From NCBI RefSeq assembly GCF_003252755.1, contig NZ_QEPT01000002.1, positions 124,001 to 188,000 of the forward strand: a stretch of DNA of 64,000 nucleotides. Reading direction: 5' to 3'. Positions within the stretch are counted from its first letter, which is position 1, and the number at the start of each line of letters is the position of its first letter. This DNA comes from Haemophilus parainfluenzae (GTDB lineage Bacteria > Pseudomonadota > Gammaproteobacteria > Enterobacterales > Pasteurellaceae). A model generated the notes under the pieces. It was not told the DNA's origin. It did not search any database and saw only the letters and a program-made list of their open reading frames with translations. Shown here in pieces: positions 1 through 10,694 of this stretch. The position numbers and the translations under genes are program-made.

Positions 1-8
1 GGTATTAA

Positions 9-791
9 CTACTTGCCCATAACAGGACCTGCCCATATCATTATAGGTAACCAGATTGGTGCAGTAATGATGCTTACGGCTTTTTCTACTCCATCTTGGG
101 TTGATTTTTTCATTTCATCCTGTTTCTCTGTTCGAATTTCGTCGTCTGTTTTTAGACGAAAATTATCAAGATACGCAGGTATTGGTATAGAGAGTGAGGA
201 TTTTTTCAAAATTTCATCACGGTTATTCAATTTCACTATACGCCCATTGATTATTGGCGTATCTCCCTTTTCCATATAGAGGGTAATTGTGGTTCTAGGT
301 TTATTCCCTTTGCATTCTGAAGGTTCTTTATGGAAAAAATCGTTTGCCACACAATCACCAGCCTCATAGAATACCTGCCAACGTTGCTCTAATCCCTCTA
401 GGCTCTGACGAAGCGTATTAAGGTATTTAATCGGTACGGTCATTCTATAATATGCTTTAACATTGTTATTACTACGGTCAGCAGCAAAGGCAAGCGTTAA
501 AGAAAATTTATCATCACTTCTATTGGATTTTAACAGCTTTGTCATGTATTCAGGTTGGAACAATGGTTGTAGGTAATGCGCATCAACGCCTGAAAACTCA
601 TAATCTTCTTTATCACTAAGCAAATAAGTTTTATTGTCTGGTGTTTTAACAGCACCTCGAATCAATATTTCTTCACTTTCTAAGCGAGTCATATATTTGT
701 AAAAGGGCGTCGTGCTGTCGTAAGCAGGTGGCGTATTGTTACTAGAGCAAGCCGCTAATAATAAGCAAAGCAAATAGATGATTTTTTTCAT
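9..791 (-). CDS. Putative lipoprotein, paralogue of the next gene
   Basis: A 260-residue predicted outer-membrane or periplasmic lipoprotein of unknown function. The first 15 residues are a lipoprotein signal peptide (two lysines, a leucine-rich core, then LLAAC), with acylation expected at Cys15. An AAGGA ribosome site lies just upstream of the ATG. The body contains conserved blocks (KTPDNK.YLL, EDYEFSG, TLRQSL, NDFF, IVKL) that recur in the neighbouring 955-1729 gene, so the two form a tandem duplication. The last 20 residues (ITAPIWLPI...) are hydrophobic and may be a membrane segment. I recognise no named domain. The gene reaches almost to the window edge, so its downstream context is not visible. 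Confidence 0.8.
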   Translation of the reverse strand: MKKIIYLLCLLLAACSSNNTPPAYDSTTPFYKYMTRLESEEILIRGAVKTPDNKTYLLSDKEDYEFSGVDAHYLQPLFQPEYMTKLLKSNRSDDKFSLTLAFAADRSNNNVKAYYRMTVPIKYLNTLRQSLEGLEQRWQVFYEAGDCVANDFFHKEPSECKGNKPRTTITLYMEKGDTPIINGRIVKLNNRDEILKKSSLSIPIPAYLDNFRLKTDDEIRTEKQDEMKKSTQDGVEKAVSIITAPIWLPIMIWAGPVMGK

Positions 792-899
792 AATATTCCT
801 TATAAGTGGTTGGATTTTGGAATTAGTTTAGTGAATAGCAAATTATTTTGCTATTTATTTTTATAGGAATTGCTAAATGTCGAGAAGGTATGAGATGAA

Positions 900-935
900 A
901 GAAAAAATAGCACCAACACTTGGGGTGGTGCTATT
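900..935 (-). terminator. Intrinsic terminator after the frameshifted lipoprotein gene
   Basis: A perfect 10-bp stem (906-915 with 926-935, AATAGCACCA) around a 10-base loop is followed on the minus strand by five T. It lies just downstream of the 955-1729 gene and separates the two paralogues, so each is likely transcribed separately. Confidence 0.7.
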
Positions 936-954
936 GATAATAGTGTTCTTTGAA

Positions 955-1729
955 TTAGCCAATTCTGTTTTTGAAACCAAAGTAGATAACAGGCAGCCAT
1001 ATTGGTGCGGTAATAATCATTAGCGTATCTTTAACCCCGTCTTTAGCAGCCTCTTTTGTATCCTCCCATTTTTCTGAACGTTTTTCTTTATCTGTTTTTA
1101 AACGGTAATTATATACATACGATCTTATTGCAATAGGAAGAGATGGTTTTTTCAGAATATCATCTCGCTTACTTAGTTTTACGATTTTCCCATTGAGTCT
1201 ATCTTCTTTGGCATCTATTTCGAATACAAGTTGAGTTGGGCGTTCTTTTCCTTTGCAGTCAGCAGGTGCTGGATAGAAGAAATCATTTGTATTGCATCTT
1301 CCATCGTTGTAATAGTTAGTCCAGCGTGGTTTTAGCCCCTGAAGACTTTGGCGTAACGTTTTCACATGCTTAACCGGCATATCTAAACGATATGTTAACT
1401 GGACATTATTATGGCTGCGATTAGCATAAATACTGATACTAAGGTCGTAATTTTTGTCTTCCTTTTTTAACATCGGCGTGATGTATTCAGATTGTAACAA
1501 AGGTCGAAGATATTCTATTTCAGCCCCTGAAAACTCGTAATCTTCCGTATCACCAAGTAAATAAATTTTGTTATCTGGGGTTTTGATAATATCTCGAATA
1601 TACACGATATCATCACTGATATGGTGCATTCCTGAAGATTCTGAAATGTATGTTATTTCTTCAGGAGAAGAGGGAGTCTTGTTACTAGAGCAAGCTACTA
1701 ATGCTAAGCAAAGAGATAAATTTTTTCAT
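955..1729 (-). pseudogene. Lipoprotein paralogue frameshifted in its signal peptide
   Basis: A tandem paralogue of the 9-791 lipoprotein; the open frame from the internal ATG at 1629 gives 224 residues. An intact AAGGA ribosome site and ATG (1727-1729) lie upstream in the same relative position as in the paralogue. Read from that ATG, the frame ends after 14 codons. Removing one A from the A6 run (T6 at 1721-1726 on the plus strand) gives MKNLSLCLALVACSSN, a normal lipoprotein signal and lipobox joined to the body. As written, the protein would lose its signal or not be made. The cause could be a real inactivating slip, a phase-variable tract or a sequence error. The frame upstream of the lipobox has no other ATG, GTG or TTG before a stop. 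Confidence 0.7.
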
Positions 1730-1946
1730 AAGTTCCTTACAAGTGACTAAATTTCAAAGATTTTACTTAATTAAAAATTATTTTGCTATTTATTTTTAGA
1801 ATATGCTTTTCACAATGTGAGCGTTAGAGATTAAAAAACTAGGGAGAAAATTATTCATTAAACTTATATGTCGGCGCGTATTTCGCAACGCGTGCCCTAG
1901 AAATTAAAGTGCGGTGAGCTTTTGAGGTGTTTTTTAGTGAAATTAA

Positions 1947-1968
1947 GCACACGCTGGGAAGCGTGCGC
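1947..1968. repeat. REP-like hairpin, copy A
   Basis: The stem CACGCT (1950-1955) pairs with AGCGTG (1960-1965) around loop GGGA. A mismatch and two more pairs extend it to 1947-1968. It shares the pattern AGCGT-rGGA-ACGCT with the hairpin at 2096-2129 and with a degenerate copy near 1993-2014. Confidence 0.5.
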
Positions 1969-1992
1969 AACAGAATGGTACAAATAAAACAA

Positions 1993-2014
1993 GATGGCGC
2001 CAGCGTCCACACTC
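1993..2014. repeat. Degenerate REP-like hairpin, copy B
   Basis: On the minus strand this reads CACGAGTGTGGACGCTGG, matching the core GCGTGGACGCT of copy C with a few changes. The stem is imperfect. It is probably a decayed member of the same local repeat family. Confidence 0.35.
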
Positions 2015-2095
2015 GTGATATTTAATAAAATATTGCTGATTTTACCCATAAACCAATATTCAAAAATCTTTGGATTTTTTGAGCGAACTTTTAGC

Positions 2096-2129
2096 TGATA
2101 GGCACAAGCGTGGACGCTTGTGCCTATCA
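2096..2129. repeat. REP-like hairpin, copy C, perfect 15-bp stem
   Basis: TGATAGGCACAAGCG (2096-2110) is exactly complementary to 2115-2129, leaving the four-base loop TGGA. This is the strongest dyad in the region. Neither side has the T-run of an intrinsic terminator, so a mobile or structural REP-type repeat is more likely. It sits downstream of the 2163-2870 gene and could protect or end that transcript. Confidence 0.6.
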
Positions 2130-2162
2130 AGGGCCGCTAGATATGTGCATCGTCGTTTTAGA

Positions 2163-2870
2163 TTATTTTATTAATGGTATTTTATTAATAAGGTTAAGCA
2201 ATATAGTTTTATCAAAAATAATAAAATAGAAAATAAGAATTGCTAATAAAAAAATGATGATTATACCTGTTAAATTTATGACTTTTTCTAATGTTAATGA
2301 ATATTTAAAGAATAAAATTGTGAAAAGTATATTTATGCCAATTAATAGTGTAACTAATGTTGCTCCAATAAGGAAATAAATAGATATTATTTTCCACTCT
2401 CTTTGCATATTCCAATATTCTGAAAGGTTTTTATTATATGCGTGATTAGCTAATGCCTTAAACTCATTCATTGTGAATAATTCTTTTGCGCATATAAATG
2501 ATAGCGCTCCTATAATTAATATAAATGATGCTTTAAAAATATTGTTTTTTGATAATGCTTCTTTTTTATAAATATTATATAAGGCTATAGGTATTAATGC
2601 TAGGCTTGCATGAATGTACTTAATTATATTTGATATATAATATGCATGCTTAAATAGAATATAATTCATAAATATTATGAATCCAGTTATAAAAATTCCA
2701 AATAGAATAAGCTCATTTCCATCTGATGATGAATTTTGATTGGTTTGATGATAGTGATTATGTACAATGTTATTACTATTATTCTGATTTCCGTAGCCAA
2801 TTTGCTTAATATTATTTCCATCACCAGAAATATTAGTTTTGCCAATTTGGGCTTTAATGTTATTTCCCAT
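2163..2870 (-). CDS. Multi-pass membrane protein with N-terminal GDGN motif
   Basis: A 235-residue integral membrane protein of unknown function. Residues 1-50 are polar and very rich in Asn and Gly (GDGNNIKQIGYGNQN, then VHNHYH). Five hydrophobic segments follow, at about 53-73, 84-101, 112-128, 160-188 and 196-219. A good AGGAGA ribosome site precedes the ATG. The gene starts 19 bases after the stop of the ADP-ribosyltransferase-like gene on the same strand, so they are probably co-transcribed. The coding sequence is very AT-rich compared with nearby metH, suggesting transfer. The short GDGN..(6-10)..N motif followed by a Tyr-His patch resembles, from memory, N-termini of bacterial conflict and defence proteins. 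A role as partner, immunity or effector membrane protein is inference. Confidence 0.7.
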   Translation of the reverse strand: MGNNIKAQIGKTNISGDGNNIKQIGYGNQNNSNNIVHNHYHQTNQNSSSDGNELILFGIFITGFIIFMNYILFKHAYYISNIIKYIHASLALIPIALYNIYKKEALSKNNIFKASFILIIGALSFICAKELFTMNEFKALANHAYNKNLSEYWNMQREWKIISIYFLIGATLVTLLIGINILFTILFFKYSLTLEKVINLTGIIIIFLLAILIFYFIIFDKTILLNLINKIPLIK

Positions 2871-2889
2871 AAATTTCTCCTAATGTTTA

Positions 2890-3498
2890 TTAATATAAAT
2901 TAACATAAACGATAGTTTTGTTTTCTGGTTTGTAATGTATATCTCCTAACCACATAGCATCTCTTTGAGCAGTCTTTATATCAACTATTTTTGCTATTGG
3001 AGAATCTAAGATAATAACTTCATACTCTCCATATTCATCTGGAATAGGTAAACATCTAATATTCTCGTTTTTGATTTGTATATACCAGTAAATATCATCA
3101 TCACTATCGTGGACATTTGCAATATAGGGGTCTAATGTTGCAGAGAAGATTTCCTTTAATTGGAATTCCTGTCCTATAGCTAAAGAAACTTTATTCGGTA
3201 AGTTACCTGAGTGAAACAGGATTTCATTTTTAGGTAAATACAATTCTACATTGGCTAATTCCTTAGCTACTTCTGATAAAGGAAAGGAATTTGGATCATC
3301 AATGTAGCTTAAAGTTTTTGGGAAACAATCAAGTGTGGGATAATCCTCTAACCAGAGTTTTCTATTACTAGAATTAAACAAGGGTTTATCTAAGTCAGCA
3401 ATATTCTTTCTAAAAATAAAATATTCAAAATATTCCTTTATAGTTTGAAAGTTACTTAGAGGAAATAGATGCTGGTATATATTAGGAAGTTTTTTCAT
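2890..3498 (-). CDS. ADP-ribosyltransferase-like protein (putative)
   Basis: A 202-residue protein from the ATG at 3498. A longer in-frame GTG at 3537 lies inside a repeated hairpin and is less likely to be used. The C-terminal half shows the order of motifs expected of ADP-ribosyltransferase exoenzymes: LFHSG (94-98) in place of the usual Arg- or His-containing first strand, FSAT (118-121) like the STS strand, and GEYEVIIL (157-164), matching the E-x-E loop that precedes the EVLL-type strand. The first motif has His rather than Arg, so catalytic activity is uncertain. No signal peptide is visible, so the protein is probably cytosolic. Next downstream is a multi-pass membrane protein gene. 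Phage-defence, toxin-antitoxin or bacteriophage-derived roles are all possible; none is shown. Confidence 0.5.
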   Translation of the reverse strand: MKKLPNIYQHLFPLSNFQTIKEYFEYFIFRKNIADLDKPLFNSSNRKLWLEDYPTLDCFPKTLSYIDDPNSFPLSEVAKELANVELYLPKNEILFHSGNLPNKVSLAIGQEFQLKEIFSATLDPYIANVHDSDDDIYWYIQIKNENIRCLPIPDEYGEYEVIILDSPIAKIVDIKTAQRDAMWLGDIHYKPENKTIVYVNLY

Positions 3499-3520
3499 AT
3501 TAGCTGTCCACTTAATAAAA

Positions 3521-3538
3521 GGTGGGATAAATCCCACC
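3521..3538. repeat. Dispersed hairpin, GTGGGAT type
   Basis: GGTGGGAT (3521-3528) pairs with ATCCCACC (3531-3538). On the minus strand it is preceded by TGTAGG, the same flank as the hairpin at 43461-43484 on the plus strand. It lies between metH and the ADP-ribosyltransferase-like gene. Confidence 0.5.
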
Positions 3539-3568
3539 CTACAAGTACGGTCAATTTCTGATGAGTTT

Positions 3569-6500
3569 TTACTTCATCGCCACACCCAACCATTTCATCA
3601 TCTCTCTCTCATCCCAACCTTTACGTTTGGCATAATCTTGAGCTTGGTCTTCATCAATGCGACCTAAAGTGAAATAGTTGCTTGCAGGATGGGTGAAGTA
3701 CCAACCGCAGACAGAAGCTGCCGGCCACATGGCGTAGCTTTCGGTGAGTTTCATGCCGATGCGTTGTTCTACTTCAAGCAAATCCCAAATCAAGGCTTTT
3801 TCGGTATGTTCCGGGCAGCTTGGATAGCCGGGTGCAGGTCGGATGCCAACATAGTTTTCATTGATTAAACCTTGATTATCGAACTCTTCTTGCGTATAGC
3901 CCCAAATGCGGGTGCGTAGCTCAAAGTGCAGGTATTCAGCCATGGCTTCGGCTAAGCGGTCGCCCACAGCTTGTAGCAAGATAGCGTTGTAGTCATCGCC
4001 TGCTGCTTTATAGCCTTCTACTAACTCCATTTCTTCAATACCGGCACAGACGGCAAACATACCCATCCAGTCTTTTTTGCCACTTTCGCGATCGGCAATA
4101 AAGTCGCTTAAGGCAAAGTTAAACGGGCTTTTGCTGTTTTTACCACGTTCTGTTTGTTGGCGTAAGCCGTAAGCGGTGCCAATGGTTTGCGTACGTTCTT
4201 CGTCAGCGAAAAGCACCACGTCATCTCCCACACGTTCCGCAGGGAAAATACCTAAGATACCGCTTGGGTTGAGTTTGTGGTTTTGCTCTAATTCATCCAA
4301 TACCACTTGTGCATCATTCCACACTTTGCGTGCTTCTTCGCCACCTTCCGGATAATCAAAGGCATCAGGGTAGCCGCCCATTAAGCCCCAAATACGGAAG
4401 AATGGCGACCAGTCGATAAATTTACGCAGTTTGGCAATCGGCACGTTTTTAAATTCCACAATGCCCGTTTGTTTTGGCGTTGGTGGCACATAATCCGCCC
4501 ATTCACCGCTAAAGCCATCAAAACGGTTGGCGCGCGCTTCTTCAATGCTGAGTTGTTTACGCAATGGTTTGCGGTTGGCAAAGGATTGTTGGATTTTTTC
4601 GTAATCCTTCTTGAATTGTTCCCACAATGCTGCACGGCCTTCCGGATTCATCAACGTGGCACACACCGTTACCGCACGGGAGGCGTTCGAGGTATAGAAC
4701 ACGCCGTGTTGTTTATATTTTGGATACAGTTTAATCGCGGTATGTTCTTTAGAGGTGGTCGCACCGCCAATTAAAACAGGCAAGTTCAAACCTAAACGTG
4801 TCATTTCGCCAAGGAAGTATTCCATTTCATCTAAAGACGGGGTAATCAAACCACTTAACGCGATGATGTCCGCTTTTTCATCAATGGCGGTTTGAATGAT
4901 TTTGTCCGCTGGCACCATCACGCCCAAGTCAATCACTTCAAAGTTATTACATTGCATTACTACGCTTACGATGTTTTTACCAATATCGTGTACGTCGCCT
5001 TTCACGGTTGCAATCACCACTTTACCGTTACTTGAACCTTTTTGTTTGGTGGCGTTGATAAACGGCTCTAAATACGCCACGGATTGTTTCATCACGCGCG
5101 CAGATTTCACCACTTGTGGCAGGAACATTTTACCGTCACCGAATAAATCGCCGACTACGTCCATGCCTGCCATCAACGGGCCTTCAATCACATCTAATGG
5201 ACTTGGCAAGGTTTGGCGAGCTTCTTCCGTATCTTCCACAATGTAAGTAGTAATCCCTTTCACAAGCGCGTGTTTTAAACGTTCTTCAACCGGCCAAGTA
5301 CGCCATTCAGCCACAGAATCGACCGCACTTTCATCGTTGCTTTGGTTACGATATTTTTCTGCAATATCGAGTAGTTTTTCGGTGGCATCAGGGCTGTGGT
5401 TTAATACCGCATCTTCTACAATTTCACGTAATTCAGGATCGAGATCGTCATAAATAGCCAGTTGTCCTGCATTCACAATCCCCATATCCATGCCTTGTTT
5501 GATGGCATGATAGAGGAAGACCGCGTGAATGGCTTCACGCATTACGTTGTTTCCACGGAAGGAGAAAGACACATTCGACACCCCGCCCGAGATTTTCGCG
5601 TGCGGTAGCGCGCGTTTAATACGACCAGTGGCGTTGATAAAATCTACACCGTAGTTGTTGTGCTCTTCAATCCCTGTGCCGATAGCAAAAATATTCGGGT
5701 CAAAAATAATATCTTCTGGCGGGAACCCGACTTGGTTCACCAAAATGTCATAAGCACGGCTACAAATTTCAACTTTGCGATCTTCAGTATCGGCTTGCCC
5801 CACTTCGTCAAATGCCATCACCACCACAGCTGCACCGTATTTACGCACCAGTTTAGCGTGTTCGATAAAGATTTCTTCGCCCTCTTTAAGCGAAATAGAG
5901 TTCACAATCGGTTTACCTTGTACCGACTGCAAACCCGCCTCAATTACTTCCCATTTAGACGAGTCGATCATCACTGGCACTTTGGCTGCATCTGGTTCGG
6001 TTGCCATAATATTGAGGAAGCGAGTCATGCATTTTTTGCCGTCTAATAAGGCTTCGTCCATATTGACGTCGATCACTTGCGCGCCGTTTTCTACTTGGTC
6101 GATAGCAATTTCAATGGCTTCAGCAAATTTGTCTTCTTTAATTAAGCGTTTGAATTTCGCCGAACCTGTCACGTTATTACGTTCGCCCACGTTTACGAAT
6201 AGGCTTTCATCATCAATATTGAGCGGCTCTAAGCCAGATAAACGCATTGCGGTTTTAATTTCAGGTAATTTACGCGGCGCAATGCCTTGCATGGCATCCA
6301 CAAAGGCTTTGATGTGCTCTGGCGTCGTACCACAACAACCACCGACAATGTTCACAAAGCCACTTTCAGCCCATTCTTTAAGATGTGCCGCCATCTCTTC
6401 TGCACCCAAATCATAGCCACCAAAAGCATTTGGTAAGCCCGCATTTGGGTGAACGGAAACATAGGTTTCGCTGATTTTAGATAGTTGTTCTACATATTGG

Positions 6501-7261
6501 CGAAGTTCTTTCGGGCCTAGCGCACAGTTCAAACCAAAAGTCAGTGGTTTAGAGTGACGAAGCGAGTTGTAGAACGCTTCGGTGGTTTGCCCTGAAAGCG
6601 TACGGCCGGAAGCATCGGTAATCGTGCCAGAAATCATAATTGGCAATTCCACACCTAATTCTTCAAATACGGTTTCAATGGCGAAAATGGCAGCTTTTGC
6701 GTTTAACGTGTCGAAAATGGTTTCGATCATGATTAAATCAGCACCACCTTCAATTAAGCCTTTGGTTGCTTGGGCATAGGCATCGACCAATTCCATAAAC
6801 GTCACATTACGGAAACCCGGGTCATTTACATCAGGAGAAATAGAGGCGGTGCGGTTGGTTGGCCCTAATACACCCGCAACAAAGCGAGGTTTTTCTGGTG
6901 TGCTGTATTTATCCGCGGCTAAACGTGCTAATTTTGCGCCTGCAAAATTCAGTTCGTAGGCAATAGACTGTAAATCATAATCCGCTTGCGCAATGGTGGT
7001 AGAACTGAAAGTATTGGTTTCAATAATATCGGCGCCCGCTTGTAAGTATTTCTCATGAATCGCAGAAATTAGCAGCGGTTGGGTTAAGGTGAGCAAGTCA
7101 TTATTGCCACGTAAATCAACCGCACTTTCTTTAAAACGCTCGCCTCTAAAATCAGCCTCGGTGAGTTTGTATTTTTGGATCATCGTCCCCATCGCACCAT
7201 CTAAAATAAGGATGCGTTCAGCGAGGGATTTTTTCAGTAATTCGGTTTGATTATGTGACAT
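3569..7261 (-). CDS. metH: Cobalamin-dependent methionine synthase
   Basis: Transfers a methyl group from 5-methyltetrahydrofolate to homocysteine through methylcobalamin, the last step of methionine synthesis, in the cytosol. The 1230-residue length equals the E. coli family size. Domains in order: homocysteine-binding barrel (about 1-330) with zinc-ligand motifs GLNCALG and GGCCGT; pterin-binding barrel (about 355-620); cobalamin domain with the cap and GDVHDIG (the His ligand of cobalt, near 760); and a reactivation domain (about 900-1230) with [12 protein letters not shown] for S-adenosylmethionine. A consensus promoter lies 38 bases upstream of the ATG. The gene has its own transcript unit, parallel to the leucine operon that ends upstream of it. 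Confidence 0.98.
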   Translation of the reverse strand: MSHNQTELLKKSLAERILILDGAMGTMIQKYKLTEADFRGERFKESAVDLRGNNDLLTLTQPLLISAIHEKYLQAGADIIETNTFSSTTIAQADYDLQSIAYELNFAGAKLARLAADKYSTPEKPRFVAGVLGPTNRTASISPDVNDPGFRNVTFMELVDAYAQATKGLIEGGADLIMIETIFDTLNAKAAIFAIETVFEELGVELPIMISGTITDASGRTLSGQTTEAFYNSLRHSKPLTFGLNCALGPKELRQYVEQLSKISETYVSVHPNAGLPNAFGGYDLGAEEMAAHLKEWAESGFVNIVGGCCGTTPEHIKAFVDAMQGIAPRKLPEIKTAMRLSGLEPLNIDDESLFVNVGERNNVTGSAKFKRLIKEDKFAEAIEIAIDQVENGAQVIDVNMDEALLDGKKCMTRFLNIMATEPDAAKVPVMIDSSKWEVIEAGLQSVQGKPIVNSISLKEGEEIFIEHAKLVRKYGAAVVVMAFDEVGQADTEDRKVEICSRAYDILVNQVGFPPEDIIFDPNIFAIGTGIEEHNNYGVDFINATGRIKRALPHAKISGGVSNVSFSFRGNNVMREAIHAVFLYHAIKQGMDMGIVNAGQLAIYDDLDPELREIVEDAVLNHSPDATEKLLDIAEKYRNQSNDESAVDSVAEWRTWPVEERLKHALVKGITTYIVEDTEEARQTLPSPLDVIEGPLMAGMDVVGDLFGDGKMFLPQVVKSARVMKQSVAYLEPFINATKQKGSSNGKVVIATVKGDVHDIGKNIVSVVMQCNNFEVIDLGVMVPADKIIQTAIDEKADIIALSGLITPSLDEMEYFLGEMTRLGLNLPVLIGGATTSKEHTAIKLYPKYKQHGVFYTSNASRAVTVCATLMNPEGRAALWEQFKKDYEKIQQSFANRKPLRKQLSIEEARANRFDGFSGEWADYVPPTPKQTGIVEFKNVPIAKLRKFIDWSPFFRIWGLMGGYPDAFDYPEGGEEARKVWNDAQVVLDELEQNHKLNPSGILGIFPAERVGDDVVLFADEERTQTIGTAYGLRQQTERGKNSKSPFNFALSDFIADRESGKKDWMGMFAVCAGIEEMELVEGYKAAGDDYNAILLQAVGDRLAEAMAEYLHFELRTRIWGYTQEEFDNQGLINENYVGIRPAPGYPSCPEHTEKALIWDLLEVEQRIGMKLTESYAMWPAASVCGWYFTHPASNYFTLGRIDEDQAQDYAKRKGWDEREMMKWLGVAMK

Positions 7262-7298
7262 AGACAGCTCTTTTTAAAATCAATCAATATTGGTCGGA

Positions 7299-7327
7299 AT
7301 AATAGGGATAAGCATGGATACTGTCAA
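7299..7327 (-). promoter_or_regulatory. Sigma-70 promoter of metH
   Basis: On the minus strand TTGACA (7327-7322) is followed after exactly 17 bases by TATTAT (7304-7299), a near-perfect sigma-70 promoter. Transcription would start near 7292, giving a leader of about 30 bases. I saw no convincing MetJ box. Confidence 0.7.
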
Positions 7328-7367
7328 ATAAAAGGGGAGAAAGTGCGGTAAAAAAATGGAATGTTTT

Positions 7368-7396
7368 CAAAAAGAAAGGCGGACAAATTGTCCGCC
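7368..7396 (-). terminator. Intrinsic terminator of the leucine operon
   Basis: GGCGGACA pairs with TGTCCGCC (7378-7396), and the minus strand continues with TTTCTTTTT. It lies 41 bases past the leuD stop and separates leuABCD from the metH promoter. Confidence 0.75.
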
Positions 7397-7436
7397 GAAT
7401 GGTTAGCAATATTTGCTGTCCGAGTAAAAAAACAGA

Positions 7437-8039
7437 TTAACGTAGAAATGCCGGAATATTTTTTTCGTATTCACTGATGGCATCTTCATGTTGTAACGTC
7501 AAACCGATGTTATCCAAGCCGTTTAATAAACAGTGACGGCGGAATTCATCCAGTTCAAAGGTATAAACTTTGTCGCCTACGGTCACTGTCATGGCTTCCA
7601 AATCCACATGAATTTGTTTGCCTTCATTTGCCCATACCCATTGGAAGATTTCTTCCACTTCTTCTTCGCTTAAACGAATTGGTAACATGTGGTTATTTAA
7701 GCTGTTGTTGTAGAAAATATCCGCAAAACTTGGTGCGATCATCACTTTGAAACCGTAATCGGCAAGCGCCCAAGGAGCGTGTTCACGAGAAGAACCGCAA
7801 CCAAGGTTTTTACGTGCTAATAAAATGGTCGCACCTTGATATTGTGGATAATTCAATACGAAATCTGGATTTGGTTTAGTGCCTTCTACATCCAAATAAC
7901 GCCATTCATGGAATAAGTGTTTGCCGAAACCTACGCGCGTAATCGCTTGTAAAAATTGTTTTGGAATAATCGCATCCGTGTCCACGTTTGCTGCATCCAA
8001 TGGCACTACTAAGCCTGAAAGTTGTTTAAATCCTGCCAT
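7437..8039 (-). CDS. leuD: 3-isopropylmalate dehydratase, small subunit
   Basis: Partner of LeuC in the cytosolic isomerisation of 2-isopropylmalate to 3-isopropylmalate. The 200-residue length is normal for the family. The aconitase swivel-domain signature [13 protein letters not shown] is present in the middle, and the N-terminus ([22 protein letters not shown]) is typical. The start lies 10 bases after the leuC stop, with AGGAGCAGAAT before the ATG, so translation is likely coupled. It is the last gene of leuABCD; a terminator follows. Confidence 0.97.
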   Translation of the reverse strand: MAGFKQLSGLVVPLDAANVDTDAIIPKQFLQAITRVGFGKHLFHEWRYLDVEGTKPNPDFVLNYPQYQGATILLARKNLGCGSSREHAPWALADYGFKVMIAPSFADIFYNNSLNNHMLPIRLSEEEVEEIFQWVWANEGKQIHVDLEAMTVTVGDKVYTFELDEFRRHCLLNGLDNIGLTLQHEDAISEYEKNIPAFLR

Positions 8040-8049
8040 ATTCTGCTCC

Positions 8050-9459
8050 TTAGTTTAATGTGACGTCACGAATATCAACGAATTTACCGAACATTCCCGC
8101 TGCGGCAGCCATAGCAGGGCTCACTAAGTGAGTGCGGCCATTACGACCTTGGCGACCTTCAAAGTTACGGTTTGAAGTAGAAGCACAACGTTCCCATTCG
8201 CCTAAACGGTCATCGTTCATCCCTAAACACATGGAACAGCCAGGATTACGCCATTCAGCCCCAGCTTCGATAAAGATTTTATCCAAACCTTCTTTTTCCG
8301 CTTGTTCTTTCACTAAACCGGAGCCTGGTACCACTAAAATACGTTTTACATTATCGGCTTTTTTTCGGCCTTTCATGACAGCAGCTGCTGCACGTAAATC
8401 TTCGATACGAGCATTAGTACAAGAACCTATAAATACTTGATCTACAGGGATATCTTTTAAATCAGTGTTAGCGTCTAAACCAATATAATTCAAGGCTTTT
8501 TCTGCTGAAGCACGAGTCACGGGATCCGTCATTTCTGCTGGATTTGGCACTGGCTGATCGATACCGATTACTTGACCTGGGTTGGTGCCCCAAGTTACCT
8601 GTGGCGCAATATCTTTGGCTTCTAATGTGATGACTGTGTCAAATTTCGCATCGACATCAGATTTTAAGGTTTTCCAATAAGCAACTGCATCATCCCAATC
8701 TTTACCTTTTGGTGCATGTGGACGACCTTTTAAGTATTCGAAAGTAGTTTCATCCGGTGCGATTAAACCTGCTTTGGCGCCCATTTCAATCGCCATATTA
8801 CAAACTGTCATACGGCCTTCCATAGAAAGATCACGAATCGCTTCGCCACAGAATTCCACGACATGGCCTGTACCGCCCGCCATAGTGGTTTTACCAATAA
8901 TGGCAAGAATAATGTCTTTGGCGGTGATGCCCGGTGCCACTTTGCCTCGCACTTCAATTTTCATACTTTTCGCGCGAGCTTGTTTTAAGGTTTGTGTGGC
9001 TAATACGTGTTCTACTTCCGAGGTGCCAATACCAAATGCCAAAGCACCGAACGCACCATGAGTAGCAGTATGGGAGTCACCACAAACAATAGTCATGCCC
9101 GGTAAGGTTAAGCCTTGTTCCGGCCCCATCACATGCACGATACCTTGTTCTTTCGTGGTCATGTCGAATAATTGAATACCGGTCGCTTTCGTGTTTTTTG
9201 CAAGCTCCAATACTTGAATTTTTGCTTGGCCTTCAAGTTTGTTCACATCGCGTACTTGAGTAGAAATACTGTGATCCATGGTACCGAAAGTTTTGCTCAC
9301 TTGGCGTACTTGGCGGCCTGCCACACGTAAACCATCAAAGGCTTGTGGACTGGTCACTTCATGGATTAAATGACGGTTAATATACAAAATCGGCGTTTCG
9401 CCTTCGGATTCATACACCACGTGGGCATCGAATAATTTTTCGTAAAGAGTTTTTGCCAT
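8050..9459 (-). CDS. leuC: 3-isopropylmalate dehydratase, large subunit
   Basis: Iron-sulphur subunit of isopropylmalate isomerase, second step of leucine synthesis. The start [17 protein letters not shown] at 9459 is the conserved family start; an in-frame TTG four codons upstream is not needed. The 4Fe-4S ligands are visible in IGSCTN and in [27 protein letters not shown] and [12 protein letters not shown] are family signatures. The protein has 469 residues, close to the E. coli length. It lies between leuB and leuD, with an uptake-signal inverted repeat in the gap to leuB. Confidence 0.97.
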   Translation of the reverse strand: MAKTLYEKLFDAHVVYESEGETPILYINRHLIHEVTSPQAFDGLRVAGRQVRQVSKTFGTMDHSISTQVRDVNKLEGQAKIQVLELAKNTKATGIQLFDMTTKEQGIVHVMGPEQGLTLPGMTIVCGDSHTATHGAFGALAFGIGTSEVEHVLATQTLKQARAKSMKIEVRGKVAPGITAKDIILAIIGKTTMAGGTGHVVEFCGEAIRDLSMEGRMTVCNMAIEMGAKAGLIAPDETTFEYLKGRPHAPKGKDWDDAVAYWKTLKSDVDAKFDTVITLEAKDIAPQVTWGTNPGQVIGIDQPVPNPAEMTDPVTRASAEKALNYIGLDANTDLKDIPVDQVFIGSCTNARIEDLRAAAAVMKGRKKADNVKRILVVPGSGLVKEQAEKEGLDKIFIEAGAEWRNPGCSMCLGMNDDRLGEWERCASTSNRNFEGRQGRNGRTHLVSPAMAAAAGMFGKFVDIRDVTLN

Positions 9460-9485
9460 AATTTTTCTCAATTCGTTAGAGTAGT

Positions 9486-9533
9486 AAGTGCGGTTAAATT
9501 TGACAGTGTTTTAAACCGCACTTTAATTGTTTT
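9486..9533. repeat. Inverted uptake-signal pair between leuB and leuC
   Basis: AAGTGCGGTT (9486-9495) faces AACCGCACTT (9524-9533) across a 28-base loop. The pair could fold as a 10-bp stem in the leuB-leuC mRNA. The long loop and lack of a strong T-run on the minus strand argue against efficient termination. Confidence 0.6.
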
Positions 9534-9536
9534 TTA

Positions 9537-10682
<1,146 letters not shown>

Positions 10683-10694
10683 TCAATCAATCAA

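Larger units (their letters stand above)
1730..2162. other. Gene-poor intergenic region with REP-like hairpins
   Basis: This stretch holds no convincing gene. It contains one uptake signal (around 1909) and several short dyads listed separately. A possible 77-codon frame on the minus strand (1897-2130) runs through these dyads and has no family likeness. Confidence 0.6.

Noticed and set aside
1897-2130. 77-codon frame on the minus strand
   Set aside because: It runs through three REP-like hairpins, lacks a good ribosome site and its protein has no family likeness.
3499-3537. GTG start extending the ADP-ribosyltransferase-like protein by 13 residues
   Set aside because: The codons are created by a dispersed hairpin, so the ATG at 3498 is preferred, although its ribosome site is weak.
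7262-7330. MetJ box or riboswitch before metH
   Set aside because: No AGACGTCT-like tandem is present and the leader of about 30 bases is too short for a riboswitch.
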